NCBI GenBank assembly: GCA_004352715.1
Contig: SCFE01000020.1
Coordinates: 2,392,307 to 2,456,306 of the forward strand
Source: Hofstenia miamia
Taxonomy: Eukaryota > Xenacoelomorpha > Acoela
Direction: 5' to 3'
DNA length: 64,000 nucleotides
Both the position numbers and the translations under genes were made by a program. The notes beneath the pieces are model-generated. The model was not told the DNA's origin and did no database searches. It was given only the letters and a program-made list of their open reading frames with translations. Of this stretch, positions 1 through 10,555 are shown in pieces (position 1 is the stretch's first letter; every line of letters begins with the position of its first letter).

Positions 1-701
1 TTCCAGGAACAATTGCTCCCAAAGCGAGGGTGCGGCTTATCTACAGAAACATCTCGCGAAGACACCTAATTTGCACATATATTGTAAACTAAAGTAGAGA
101 TCTTGCTGTAATATACATTAAAGTAAAGTAATATCCTTGTTTAAAAGACAAACAATTAATTTATTAAAAATATCATAATATTAAAGTATTAGAATGTATT
201 GTTAGTTTAGAAATAATATGCATGCAAATATCAAGAGCAATTTAGATCAGCATCCTTTACAAGATCTATATAGGTTTATAGTTTTACTTAATATATTAAG
301 ATAGCCTATAAATGGCGGAAATGCAGGTTTCTTTTCTTCAGAGTTGTAAAAAATATCGTATAATGTAAATATGTTTCGTTGATTCATTGCTTGTGAATTT
401 TTTTGTTGCTCAAAAAACTTTTTTTCTTAAAAATCTTCTCCCAAACTCGGGGGTAGGTATATTATAATGTTTATTTAGCACTCATTACACTATTGTAGAA
501 CGCTATTATACATCAAGAATCCAATTTTCCAGAAATATAATTCCGGATTTGATTCGGAGTCTCGTATTTTTTAATTTGGTTGTAGGTTTGAAATAAGTAC
601 TTTGTTTGAAAGTTTTACGTTTGTTTTTTACTCATTCGAGAAATTCTCCTCTCTGATATTGAGAATTATTATTAAAAGTGCGTTAACTTATTTGTTCTTA
701 G

Positions 702-826
702 CGTTTCCATATCCTCCACGTGTTGAAATCTCGTATGTTGGTCAAGATTTCGCAAACATTTCTATTGCGAATTTCACTAACAAAAAAAGATGGTCATATT
801 TCGTCATATCAGAAAACAGGCGAATT
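702..826 (+). CDS. Left receptor gene: membrane-proximal extracellular exon
   Basis: This 125-nt exon is bounded by an AG acceptor (tttgttcttag) and a GT donor (gtatgttttt). It needs one base from the previous exon and ends in phase 0. It encodes 41 residues beginning FPYPPRVEIS, then GQDFANISIAN, then WSYF and a basic RRI end. NIS and NFT are potential N-glycosylation sites, which fits an extracellular position. The same exon, identical in length and phase, lies at 59674-59550 on the other strand; by hand count 31 of 41 residues match. I do not recognise the fold; it could be the spacer or last domain of an Ig-superfamily receptor. The upstream exon that matches 60366-60200 is not visible in the first 700 bases and probably lies before the window. 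An open frame from 602 to 895 covers the exon, but its ATG is intronic. Confidence 0.72.
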
Positions 827-1387
827 GTATGTTTTTTTGTTGACTTTATAATACTATTTTTAATATATTTTGTTACTTTTCCATTCAATATTTAATATGC
901 AAGTTGGTTTATAGAGTATTTTTACAAAATAATTTGTGATATAACTAACTATGTTGAAGCAAGCATTTAAATTAGGTGTAGTATTTTTTAATAATCAAAA
1001 TCTTCTCCGATTATTCTTGTATAGCGATTGAAAAGGTCATGTTTAGTTGCATATACCTTAAACATGAAAGACCTCACAACTAAGCTTGTCTTGACTTATT
1101 TTGATGGTACTTTTTTGATAATCAGTTTTATAGAATATCGAGATTTACGATTTTAGGATGTCTATGTCCTCCTTTTTGAGTAAAATTCTGACACATCCTT
1201 TGAATAGTGGTTAACTTTTTCTATAGCCATAGAAATCATTTATTTAATTTCATAAATGAATTGGTATGCACCAGCATAATTAGAAAGTTAACATGCTAAC
1301 TCATTGATGACTCAGGTTTCTCTCGACGCTCTTCATTCGATGATATATAAATTGCAATAAGAACGATGATTATGATGACGTTTAGAA
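827..1387 (+). other. Intron sequence, no gene seen
   Basis: AT-rich sequence between the left receptor's extracellular exon and a MITE. I see no coding signal. Exon phases require at least one more exon of length 3n+1 between 826 and 4713, and I could not place it with confidence. Confidence 0.5.
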
Positions 1388-2141
1388 CAGAGCTGGAATT
1401 GGGGCGGATTTTTATGAAATGCCCTGCCCCGCCACACAGAGTTTGTGCCCTGTCCCATTTCCACGTGTTGACATCTGCCCCACATTGCCCCACGTTTTAT
1501 GTTCTACCGCCCCAAATTGGCCTACTAAAAAATTCTGCTCCAAAACTACTTACGATATTTTATTGCCCCATATTTGTTCTAGAGAATTTTCTTTCCTCTA
1601 CACCACACCATCACTCAAATATTTCGAAACCTTACTTTCTAGAAGATATTGAATCATTTTTTAAAATGCATCTCTACTATTACTATCAATATGAATCTTA
1701 TAAAAAAGTGATGAGAATGCATATTAATAACATTATTAATAGAAAATTGATGTTTAATTTTAATGCTAAATAGCTTATTATAAAACTAATATTTTATGTA
1801 ATACACTTATACAAGAACAACTGCACTCCTTCCAATGCAATTTTAAAGCTTATTGATTACAAATCAAATCAAAATGATTGAATAGAATCAAATTTCACCA
1901 AGAGCTAAAAATGCATGGTTATTAATTTTTTCAAAATGAGACTAAATTTCCAAGTAAATCAAAAATTTTTAAGCAGGGAACTTTAATGTGAAAAATATCT
2001 TTACAATCTCTAACATTGGCAATCTCTTACTTCAATCTTGCTTAACTAAAAAGTGTTTTTGTCCCACCTTTGCCCCATTCCTACCCGCTTTAGAAAAATC
2101 TTACCCCATACCCTCCCCAACCTGGCAAAATTCCATCTCTG
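1388..2141. mobile_element. hAT-type non-autonomous element (MITE)
   Basis: The left end reads CAGAGCTGGAATTGGGGC. The right end, read inward on the other strand, is CAGAGATGGAATTTTGCC. Flanking octamers are gtttagaa (1380-1387) and atttagaa (2142-2149), seven of eight identical, as expected for an old 8-bp hAT target duplication. Both ends are rich in GCCCC tracts. Open frames inside (for example 1366-1773) have no recognisable protein and are not genes. Confidence 0.72.
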
Positions 2142-2389
2142 ATTTAGAAATATGTTTCTACTTATTCTTGTATTTAGAGTTGTAAAAAATGGTGTCTTAT
2201 GAATAATTTGGAATGCGGTCATCATTACGAAGCTTGCGCTATTGCAAAATTCAATAGAATTTCAAACTCTACATGTGCCAACGTAAAATTTAGAACAAAA
2301 GGCTAGTATTTACGCATTATTTCTTGAATTTCACTTCTTATTTGAAGTCAATAAAATACATTACGTTAACTGTATTTTAGATAATGATC

Positions 2390-2394
2390 TGAAG

Positions 2395-2429
<35 letters not shown>

Positions 2430-2430
2430 C
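2390..2430. repeat. TA microsatellite
   Basis: About 28 bases of alternating T and A (2398-2427) in the first large intron. Similar (TA)n tracts occur at 15727, 37020, 41150, 53622, 54138, 54379, 61383 and 61563, most of them next to assembly gaps. Confidence 0.9.
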
Positions 2431-2589
2431 AAATATTTGATTGCTATTGTTTAAATAGGGCATGTTGTGCGCATTTGTAATGCTATTTTGCTAGTCTTCG
2501 ACCGATTAGGTTTCCAATTCAATTATACTTTATTGCTTGTTTATTGTGATGGCTGCTTGTAATTAATTCCGATAGGATGGAGGAATAAC

Positions 2590-2733
2590 TGGGGCTGGAG
2601 TTTATCGAAGGGCGTTATGCTCCGCCCGGCGAAGCCTCGCGAAAATTTTTGAAAATATTGAGAAAGGAGACCCTAAAAATGCATTTCACGGCGGAGGACA
2701 TTCCATATGTCCCCCCTTGCGTACGTCACTGCC
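2590..2733 (-). mobile_element. Fragment of a CAGTGACGTACGC-ended MITE
   Basis: Read on the minus strand, the element starts CAGTGACGTACGCAAGGGGG at 2733. It continues through a segment (ttgaaaatattgagaaagga on the plus strand) that recurs near 60690. The other end near 2590 is not clear and no target duplication was found. The CAGTGRCGTAYGC start is the form seen in hAT-like MITEs such as the one at 62649-62872. Confidence 0.45.
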
Positions 2734-2739
2734 TCCGCC

Positions 2740-4019
2740 TGACATGGTTGCTCAGTTTTTCCTCCTGATTTAGTGTTAAGCCATTGGCTCAATGCTATAT
2801 TTAACTTTGTAAAGGCTGACAGTCGCCGTTTAGTTCTACTAACTAGCAATATATTATTTATTCTCACGCTGTCTATGGTATTCCGTTTGCTGTTAATGAA
2901 TTTAAACATGCAATTTCTATTGCTAGTCATACTCGTAGATTTATATCACTGCTAAATAATTTCTATCAGTTGTATTGTTACATTCTCACTAGCTGTTACT
3001 CAGTTATTCTGTTCACTCTATTAATGATGATGTACAATATATATTCAAGGTTGACTGTTGTAGTCTAACGAAAGATCTGAATTGAAAATGATTATTACAG
3101 TTGCTATAGTTGCATAGGGGTATAGAACTGATATGATTGCAACATTATTGCTATTCTATTTCTGACGTTCGTAGGAAAACAGACCCCAAAACGGCCTCGT
3201 TGAATTGTGTCCTTTAACTGGAGGACCAACATAGGTTTGCGTTTGTTGAGAGGCCTTCTTTGACAGTAATCTAACAAGAATACAAGGGGAAAAAAGTCGT
3301 TTGTTGGCCCCAATTTTTTGGAGTTATTCTTTCGGGGTTGTTTTTGGGGCCCTTTTTTCTGAACTGCTGAACTAGGACAATGACTGTTCAGTTTGTTCAA
3401 TCATAATGGTCTAGAATTTTAACATGGACCTTTTTATACCTAACTCCACCAAATGACAGGGTTTGTAATTTAAATTTCAAAGGTATGATATTTGATTGTC
3501 TAACATGTCTTTTAGCTGTTGCATTTGTGGCATATTTCATTTTTGAATTAAATGACCACAGGAAAACTATGTACTACGTGAATGAATATTCTTCTCAAAT
3601 TATATTGATTAAAAATAAACAAGGTTTTTATGAAAAACTGCAGAAATAGTGAAGAATAGCAAATTATCTAGACTTTGAAGCCCAATCAAAACAGCCTCCT
3701 CAATAAAAATAATAGTCATTAACAATCGTTGATGCAGTTGTTAATGAGGTAGAGGCAAGACTAACATCAGAAGTTATATGTATAACTATTTAGTAAGAGC
3801 AACAAGTTTAAATCAAATTGCATGCTTATTATCAAGTTACTCAGAAATATCCATCACAAAAATTGAGCAAATTGTGGCTGTTAAAAATATAAAACTTGAA
3901 GTTCTATTCATTTACAAGAAGTGATAAATCCAGTGCTATGTCCCCACTATCAACAATTCACTATCTGTAATATTTTTGGTTTATTAAGGTACTAGCATGA
4001 TGCCATCAAATATACACTG
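2740..4019 (+). other. Intron sequence with a weak candidate exon
   Basis: No transposon was recognised here. One stretch, 3516-3623, has an AG before it (tgtcttttag), a GT after it and an open frame containing FELNDHRKTMYYVNEY. It ends in one G, which would complete the Asp codon that opens the 4713 transmembrane exon. Its start phase does not match the end of exon 702-826, and I find no counterpart in the right-hand paralogue, so I do not call it an exon. Confidence 0.3.
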
Positions 4020-4027
4020 TTTTAGAA

Positions 4028-4286
4028 CAGAGGCGCGTTTAGAATTTTTAAAACGGGGGAGGGGGGCTGACACCCATTTTTACAAATTGCAAAAAAAGTT
4101 TTGAACAAAAGTAACTTAAACAAAATGTAATCTTCTGTTTTTAGTAGCAAATTGATTGCTAACATCTTGAATTAAACTGAAAATTTTTAATTTTTAGCAA
4201 AAGAGAAAATTTTTCTTAGCTGTTCGCAGCTGACCCCAAAAAAATGGAGGCAGTCGCCTCCTCTCCCATACCCCAACGCGCCACTG
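4028..4286. mobile_element. hAT-type MITE, CAGTGGCGCG family
   Basis: The left end is CAGAGGCGCGTTTAG; the right end inverted is CAGTGGCGCGTTGGGG. Flanking 8-mers are ttttagaa (4020-4027) and ttttggaa (4287-4294), one mismatch. A related copy starts at 47746; both share the inner block CAGCTGCGAAC / CAACTGCGAAC followed by an AAGAAAAAT-type tract. It lies in the intron directly before the transmembrane exon. Confidence 0.78.
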
Positions 4287-4295
4287 TTTTGGAAG

Positions 4296-4666
4296 CAGGG
4301 TTGGCATGTTTTAAACAGTTCCTGTTCAAAACGTGTTTTAAACACTGTTTCAAACAGCTGTTTTTTCATTGTTTTTTTAAATGTTTTTGTTTCAAATTTA
4401 TATCGGAAAGTTTGAAAAATATTTTTTGGGTTTCATTCCTTCAGACTTTTATAGCCGATTTTCTACCGAAAAATAGAAAAATTTGCGTTTTGTTTACGTG
4501 CATTAAACGAAAAATAAATGTTGATTAGTTTATCATAATTCAATGTTTGCTACTATGTGTTTTCAGCAAAATTTTTGTACTTGAGCTGCTTCTGTCTGAA
4601 AGCAAAAACATTGTTTTAAATGTTTAAAATGTTTTTTGTAAAAAAATACACTTTTTGCCAACCTTG
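4296..4666. mobile_element. hAT-type MITE, CAGGGTTGGCA family
   Basis: The ends are CAGGGTTGGCA and TGCCAACCTTG (inverted CAAGGTTGGCA). The flanking 8-mers tttggaag (4288-4295) and ttaggaag (4667-4674) differ at one base. Its left duplication overlaps that of the neighbouring MITE by seven bases, so the two elements are inserted end to end. The interior is full of GTTTTAAA / TTTAAAAC motifs. It ends only 46 nt before the transmembrane exon, so it borders the splice acceptor region. Confidence 0.78.
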
Positions 4667-4712
4667 TTAGGAAGCATATAGTACTTTTTAGCATAATAAT
4701 TTTGTTGTTTAG

Positions 4713-4885
4713 ATTGCATTATTGCTACTGATTCTTTTGATATTGCGTTTTGGATACCTGTTGTTGTGTGTTTAAATATTACTATTATTGTGGTGATTGG
4801 AACAGTCTTCAAATGTTGGCCATCAATTTCAAAATTCATTTTCCAGCCTTTGCCTAAAAACAATGCTGTTCCACAATCTTCTCCA
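4713..4885 (+). CDS. Left receptor gene: transmembrane and juxtamembrane exon
   Basis: A 173-nt exon with acceptor ttttgttgtttag and donor gtaagt. It takes one base from the previous exon (giving Asp if that base is G) and ends in phase 0. It starts (D)CIIATDSFDIAFW and runs into a hydrophobic helix (PVVVCLNITIIVVIGTV). A cytosolic stop-transfer and juxtamembrane part follows: FKCWPSISKF, then PLPKNNAVPQSSP. The right-hand gene has the same exon at 55180-55005 with the same phases and the matching pattern VFKxxPSxSK and VPQSxP. It anchors the receptor in the plasma membrane. The extracellular Cys right after the boundary is kept in both copies. Confidence 0.78.
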
Positions 4886-5539
4886 GTAAGTCTTCTAGAA
4901 TTTTTTTCTGAAAATATATGTGGAAAAAGGTTAGTGACGATGCATAAAAAATAGCGGTCAAAAGGAGGAGATTAAATGTTGATAGTGGCCAATTTGACAT
5001 TTGAAAGTTAAATAAATAATTAGTTTGGTTTTAGTTGCAATTATAAATTGCTTTTATTATTTAAAAATTATGTTATTTCTTATCCTTCATCTTAACCGGG
5101 TCATAAAATGTGAGTCGAAATTTGAGGGTAATCCGCTTTACACTCACTTTTTCGAAACACTGTAAAAGTCTACAAAGAATTTTTCATTTGTGATGATAAG
5201 TTAACACATTCCAAAACTAAACTTCTTATTTAACATTCATACCAACCGCGTAATTTTTTGTTTACTCTTCTACACTGTGCTGAATTTACTGACACAAGTA
5301 CTAAAAATATATTTATAAATTCTTTTAAAATGATAATTACTTTATTATTTAATGCATACATGACATTTAAGTGATTTTTATGCATTCTTATTATATTTGA
5401 TATGATCTTTACCCGTTTAAAGGGCTATACAAAACAATGAGTTATCACAGAAAAAGATCGATTTTCATAAATCTTTCCCCTTTTAAAATATATGAACACA
5501 GTGTTTGATTTTCTGTAAAGTCAAATATAGTCGAATTAA

Positions 5540-6640
5540 TGTCTCTTGATCGATTCCATTGAAAGTCTTGGGGGAACTCTGCTTTGTTGGCTTTCAGAAT
5601 GCCAATGATAGTCAGAATGAGTCAAAAGATTTTTAGCCAGAGGTATAGATGCAAAAAAATTCTCCATGTTGATACGGGGCCACTTTCTCTCAAAGGCTGT
5701 TACAAATTTTATATAACTCTACTGGGAAGATGGCCTTCTTTTCTGAAATAAATTTCTCCGCTATGCGTACATGCTGTTTCGTTGTTAAAAAATCACTATA
5801 TCTTTATCCTTTTCTGATCGGGATTCGAAGGCATATACCTTCGAAATTGGCATTTATCTCGATATCCCAGCAGTTTTTGCCCAAGCAGCAATTAATGTAA
5901 CCGCGCTGCATGAATTTATTCCACAGATAACTATTGCCAGGCATCTTATCTCTTGCTCTTTTTTTCAGGTTTGGAACAATTTCAGGATAATGGAATAGCG
6001 ATCCAAGCTCATAACCGCATGTAAGAAAGGTCTTCCGTTATCAATTGACGAAGTTTTTTCGAGCTTTCATGACGTGAATTGAGAAGCCTGCAAGCAGCAG
6101 ACACGATACAAAGGCTTTTAATTCTGTCTTGTCAATTGGATACCATCTTTCAGAGTACCAACTGCCATGTTCTTTGTTGTAATGACGTAGGAGTTTGTAT
6201 GTAACACGATAACATCATGATATCATCAGTGAAGAATAAGTGAAGCGATTCACTGATAGTTCTTGCATATGTAGCATTATGAATAGGACATTCTCCTTAA
6301 GGGATGAGTCTTGCCTTCTGCGGCTTCTTCTTTGAATTAGGGGACTCATATTCAAAATTCCAAATAAATTCATTAGGTCCCGTGTTAGGACCATTGTGGT
6401 CACACGGGTACAGAGTAGATGATGTCATTTCAATGTCACTGTTGTTATCACTACTGGCTATTTCTTCATCTATCATGCTCACTAGATTTTTTTCAACACT
6501 ATCATTGTCCTTTGCTTGATCATATTCCTCTGTACTTATGGTATGAAAATAAATATCAAATAGTTGATCTTGAAACGGCGCCGCAGCGTGAGGTAGCAGT
6601 AATTCACCACTGTTATGCCAAACAGTAGATTACGTGTACA
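5540..6640 (-). pseudogene. piggyBac-type transposase relic
   Basis: Reading the minus strand downward, an acidic N-terminal piece (MSMIDEEIASSDNNSDIE, from 6482) leads into a PNEFIWNFEY segment. Further on, in broken frames, there is GYRDKCQFRRYMPSNP (about 5870-5820), matching the FRGRCPFRQYxPSKP block of piggyBac transposases. Then comes MENFFASIPLAKNLL (about 5670-5620), matching DNFFTSIPLAxxLL. Stops and frameshifts lie between the blocks, so it is dead. TTAA tetranucleotides at 5092-5095 and 6703-6706 could be the target sites, but the adjacent ends (CCGGGTC and CCCTTCTG) are only weakly alike. It sits in an intron of the left receptor gene in opposite orientation. Confidence 0.68.
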
Positions 6641-6924
6641 GACAGAAATTCACTGATGCATGCTTGGTGTTCCTGTTTGTCACTATTCACAGTGCAGAAG
6701 GGTTAATTTTGAATTATGGAATATTTATTGGTAAAATATTTCGTTATTATAATAATCGTGATGAGAATTCAGTGTTTTACATCATTAACAGGGCTATGTG
6801 CAATATGCTATAGATTCCTCATCTGATTAACACCAATTTCGGTACTTTTTTCCAAAAACTAAGGCTAGAATTATATCTTCAAAAATCCTCGCATTAGATT
6901 TTACTCTGATTCAAATGTTTCAGG

Positions 6925-6945
6925 TTCCAACCCCTCCATCATTTG
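6925..6945 (+). CDS. Left receptor gene: possible short proline-rich tail exon
   Basis: After a good acceptor (caaatgtttcag), the sequence GTTCCAACCCCTCCATCA reads VPTPPS in phase 0. A GTGGCA donor after TTT would keep phase 0 into the next tail exon, but it is a weak site; the stronger-looking donor at GTATTC breaks phase. A comparable short piece may exist in the right gene near 53690-53650. Treat this as a candidate only. Confidence 0.3.
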
Positions 6946-8029
6946 TGGCAACGCCTCTGTATTCACACCTGGCTCTATATTCTATTTTCACTGGATTATT
7001 TAGTAAATGTGACTGGAAAACGCATTTTACCCGAAATATTGAACGGCTGCAACTCTAGTTGTCATATTTTCCATTATTTTATATTCGCACGAAGTTACGC
7101 AAATTCTCATGTTGAAGTTATATAAACTTTTTAACTCCAATCAAAATAACAATTCAGATTGTTTGGAAACTATTTATAGAAAATAATTTTTTATCTGCAA
7201 ATTTGTGAAGTAAGCATATTTAATCACAAAACAATTAAATACAAATATAGTATTCATTCCCCAAACATGTAAATATTTAAACACCTATTTATGTAACACA
7301 AATAATTAATACTAATCTCACAGGTTTATATTTATCCGTTTTTCTATTTCTTGGCTAAAAATTCCCAGTGTGCAATTTTTCATTTCAAAAATGTCTGCTG
7401 AGGTTATAATTTCTTTATATGATCTAGTGACCATTAATCATTGTCCAAGTAACTTAACTTACGTTTACTACTCCTATTGGCTTTATTGTAGATAAACATC
7501 CATTATCTGGGTAAGGATTCATCATCAGAAAGTTTGAATCCTCGTTTTGGTTTAGTATAGCGATTGAAGAACTTCATACACTCCTTTTAGTGTTGGACCA
7601 AGTTACAATATTTCCACTTAATGTTCTTCACAATCATGCAAAAAATGTACAGGCATTTCAGCTCTTAGTGGAATTTGAAATCAACTACTCTCAATTTTAA
7701 ATCTAAGAAACAAATATTCAAAATTGTGTTTTTTCTTATGTATATCAGTTTATTATGACTAAAATTTGTGATTCAAAGCCTTATTAGCTTTTTTTCTCTT
7801 TTGGTTTGCTTCAAATAAGAGTTTTTTGTAGAGTGTGATGACATGGGCATTAAGAACTCTACACAGTGCAAGTTTCCCAATTAATAACAAACTGTAATAA
7901 ATTCACAAATGAATTTCTGCTCTTTTACTTGTATCCTTTTTTAAAGATTGCATAAAAACTTGATTAGAAATTTTGTAAAATTATACCTTTAATAATGTAA
8001 ACGTCATATGTTGTAAATATTTGTTTTAG
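6946..8029 (+). other. Intron of left receptor gene, nothing else seen
   Basis: AT-rich, no recognisable gene or repeat. A 60-codon open frame at 6943-7125 starts within the candidate short exon and has no recognisable content. Confidence 0.5.
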
Positions 8030-8095
8030 GTTATGCGCCGTGAATATGATTATATTACTACTAATTGCAGTTATGAACCTTTTCCAATTGCAGTG
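8030..8095 (+). CDS. Left receptor gene: cytoplasmic tyrosine-motif exon (YDYI, YEPF)
   Basis: A 66-nt exon with acceptor ttgttttag and donor gtaagt, in phase 0 at both ends, encoding 22 residues. It begins VMRREYDYITTN and ends SYEPFPIAV. It lines up from its 3' end with the 14-residue exon at 51678-51637 of the right gene (SGYEPMPDSL). YDYI is a YxxI-type motif that could bind SH2 domains or act in endocytosis. The residue two before its Tyr is Arg, so it is not a canonical ITIM. The Met of the paralogue's YEPM (a YxxM, PI3-kinase-type site) is Phe here. Confidence 0.7.
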
Positions 8096-9769
8096 GTAAG
8101 TTACATGCTTACTTTTTAAACTATGCATTCCGTTTGGACGGGAAATGAACTAATCTAACAAAGCCATTAACTGCAGCCTTTAGAGATTTTAGATAATAAT
8201 TCATAACCTCTAAATTTAATATATTCAAAATATTATATGATTTCAGTCCGTATTTTACAACAACAACAAAAATATTTTGTTTTTAAGGGAAAAATAATGT
8301 GAGCCCCGTTTTAAATATCTTCATTAGTTCGTGAGTTGTAAACGCTTAAACATTGTTTGAGGAAGGCATCATAGATTTTGAAAAATTCCTACCGGAAATA
8401 AGGTAAACAATTTTGAAGTTGTAATTGTTAGCAACCTCAGTTCCAGATGATTCGAGTAACCTTACAGTGTTTTACCTCATGTGTTAGTTTACTATATAAT
8501 AAAGTTGTAAATCAAATTGAAAAATACAGAAGTTGATCATCTGCCGTATTTGCAAAATTAGTCGGATGATTTGATAACAAGCAAATTCGACGGCAAAATT
8601 TTTAACCGAGTCGTTAAAAGAGCTCGCTGGAAACGAGGACATGTCTAGTAAGTTTTCGGAATTTTGAAAGCGAGGAATGGCTATCAGAATAATTTTGTTA
8701 ATAGTGAATGCAATTTTATCAACACCAAATCAAGTATTTTTTAAAATCAGTTGAAGATGTGGTCACCTACAAGTCATCGGAAAAAATGATTTGGAATTTA
8801 TTCAGATCTCCGGTGACTTATTTATGAAAATAGTAAGTAAAATCGGACCCAACACAGCCCCCTCCACAAGTTACAAGAAGAAACGCGGATTCAGCGTTAT
8901 TTGCCAAATTTCTTAGATCGATTAGTAAGATATGATCTTAGTGAAATCAGAAGATCCAAAAGTTTGAAGTTTTTAATAAGGCCTGTGGAACCTTGCCAAT
9001 GCCTTTAATGAAGTAGCATTTCATATTATGAGTTGTTTTAGCATGTTTGCATATAAAATGGAGCTGACCAAGAACTGTGTAGTCTTGAAATATTCTTCAC
9101 AAAGCAATAAGTAGTTCATTATTTCCAGTTAAACTATGGCCTAAGAATATTTAGATAATTATCGCTTGAACAGAAAGCTTTGATCATGTGAGAAAAGGGA
9201 ACAGCAGCATATGTTGAAAGAAAAGAGGATGGAATATTATCGGAACTACAATCACTAGATGATAAAGCTTTCTACTGTTCAATAATATTATTCATAGTAA
9301 TGATTTGGGTTTCGTCTTGAGAAAACGGACATCCGGAAATTTTATAAACGTGATGAGGGCAGGGATACAAAGTAAAGATTGATTTTGTGCCCTGCCTTGA
9401 TTACTAGCACCAATATAAATCAGTTCGTCTTAATTGTCAGGCTGATTTTAGTAATTGTTTTTTCGCTTTTTGTATCTTCTGTTTCATCATTGATTGCTGT
9501 GAAGTTTTTCATTGTTCTCTTCAATCTTACAAATACCCGATTATGAATATAGTATATACTAAAGTACATTACAGTTATTCCATTTTAAAATGATCGACTG
9601 AGGTTTCTGTTGTATGTCTAAGTTAAATACGGGCGTAAATTTGATTGAACTTCACACCACGCGCCTTGAATTTAGCTGACATTATTTTTTGCTTTAGCTA
9701 CTTAATTTTGATTATTATTTTAGTTAGGTATATATCACGTCTTTTATGATAAAATTTGCTTCCTTTTAG
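8096..9769 (+). other. Intron of left receptor gene, no clear gene
   Basis: No long open frame. The stretch 8580-9000 is somewhat less AT-biased and could be an old transposon relic, but I could not assign it. Confidence 0.4.
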
Positions 9770-9931
9770 AATGAATTAGATAGGCAATTGTTCTCACCGC
9801 CAGAATTGCCTCCGAGAAACCCATCAATGACGGATTCCAGTTTTGAAAAAGAATCCTCAAATACAGTATCAGATAGTGGCGTTTATTCTCAAATTCACAT
9901 GCAACCCCTCCCAGTGTCTAATTCTAATGCA
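9770..9931 (+). CDS. Left receptor gene: cytoplasmic polyproline/tyrosine exon
   Basis: A 162-nt exon with acceptor tccttttag and donor gtaagt, phase 0 to 0, encoding 54 residues. It opens NELDRQLFSPPELPPRNPS. The PPxLPPRNP core is a proline-rich, SH3- or WW-ligand-like motif. A Ser-rich stretch with acidic residues follows, then SDSGVYSQIHM, and it ends SNSNA. The right gene has an exon of exactly the same length and phases at 37228-37067 with SPPDLPPRNPS and DSNA. VYSQI resembles an ITIM, but the position two before Tyr is Gly, which breaks the strict consensus. An open frame runs past the donor to 9988, but that part is intronic. Confidence 0.75.
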
Positions 9932-10507
9932 GTAAGTATACTAATTTCCTATAGTATTTATCATTTTTTAAGGTGTTCAATTTTGTAGTTTCCCTATTAT
10001 TTAGCCTATATCTTTCCTGGAAAATATCACTCATTGATAAATGTAAAAAATTGATGCAACATCAAGCTATTGATTTCGATTCGTTTTTTAGCTTGCGTGG
10101 TTCTAGAAAATTTTATGCGGGGTGGATCCAATTTTTTTTTAAAATTATTTGCAAGTTATACAATGCAATGATTTGAGATTCTCTACATCACTTGATATTT
10201 CTACACATGAGCGCTAGTCATTTATGATGCATTTTATTTAAGGGTGAGCAGAAACTTTTTTGAAACATTAAAAATTATGTTTTATTTCAATTTTGACATA
10301 AAATATTTGTAATTTCATATATATATTTTTTAGTTTTTGAAGAGGGGACGACCGTTCTCCCCTCTCCTAACACTGCGTCTGATATTTAAAGCAGAAGCTA
10401 CTCAATTAGTTTGTATTGCATCCGAATAAATTAACATAAATTTTAAAGATAAAACCGAATTGTAAAATATAGTATTTTGATTTCACTGTTTATTTCCTTT
10501 TATTTAG

Positions 10508-10555
10508 GATGTGTATGAAGTTGGAAAACTTAACTTAAGAAATGTTAAATTATGA
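10508..10555 (+). CDS. Left receptor gene: terminal exon with stop
   Basis: After acceptor ttccttttatttag the frame reads DVYEVGKLNLRNVKL and a TGA stop, in phase 0 with the preceding exon. VYEV supplies a further tail tyrosine near the C-terminus. It belongs here because the phase is right, the reading frame closes after 15 residues, and the right gene has a similar last exon (TIYEYG) at 36767-36741. The 3' UTR would follow; I see no AATAAA in the next few hundred bases. Confidence 0.6.
   Translation, partial: DVYEVGKLNLRNVKL

Noticed and set aside
1-100. Possible coding exon at the window start
   Set aside because: Frames are open for under 30 codons and do not resemble the extracellular exon expected upstream of 702.
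602-895. 97-codon open frame taken as a whole gene
   Set aside because: Only 702-826 is conserved with the paralogue and bounded by splice sites; the rest is intron.
9770-9931. VYSQI as a true ITIM in the left receptor
   Set aside because: The residue two before Tyr is Gly, outside the S/I/V/L requirement; only the right gene's VAYSEI fits.
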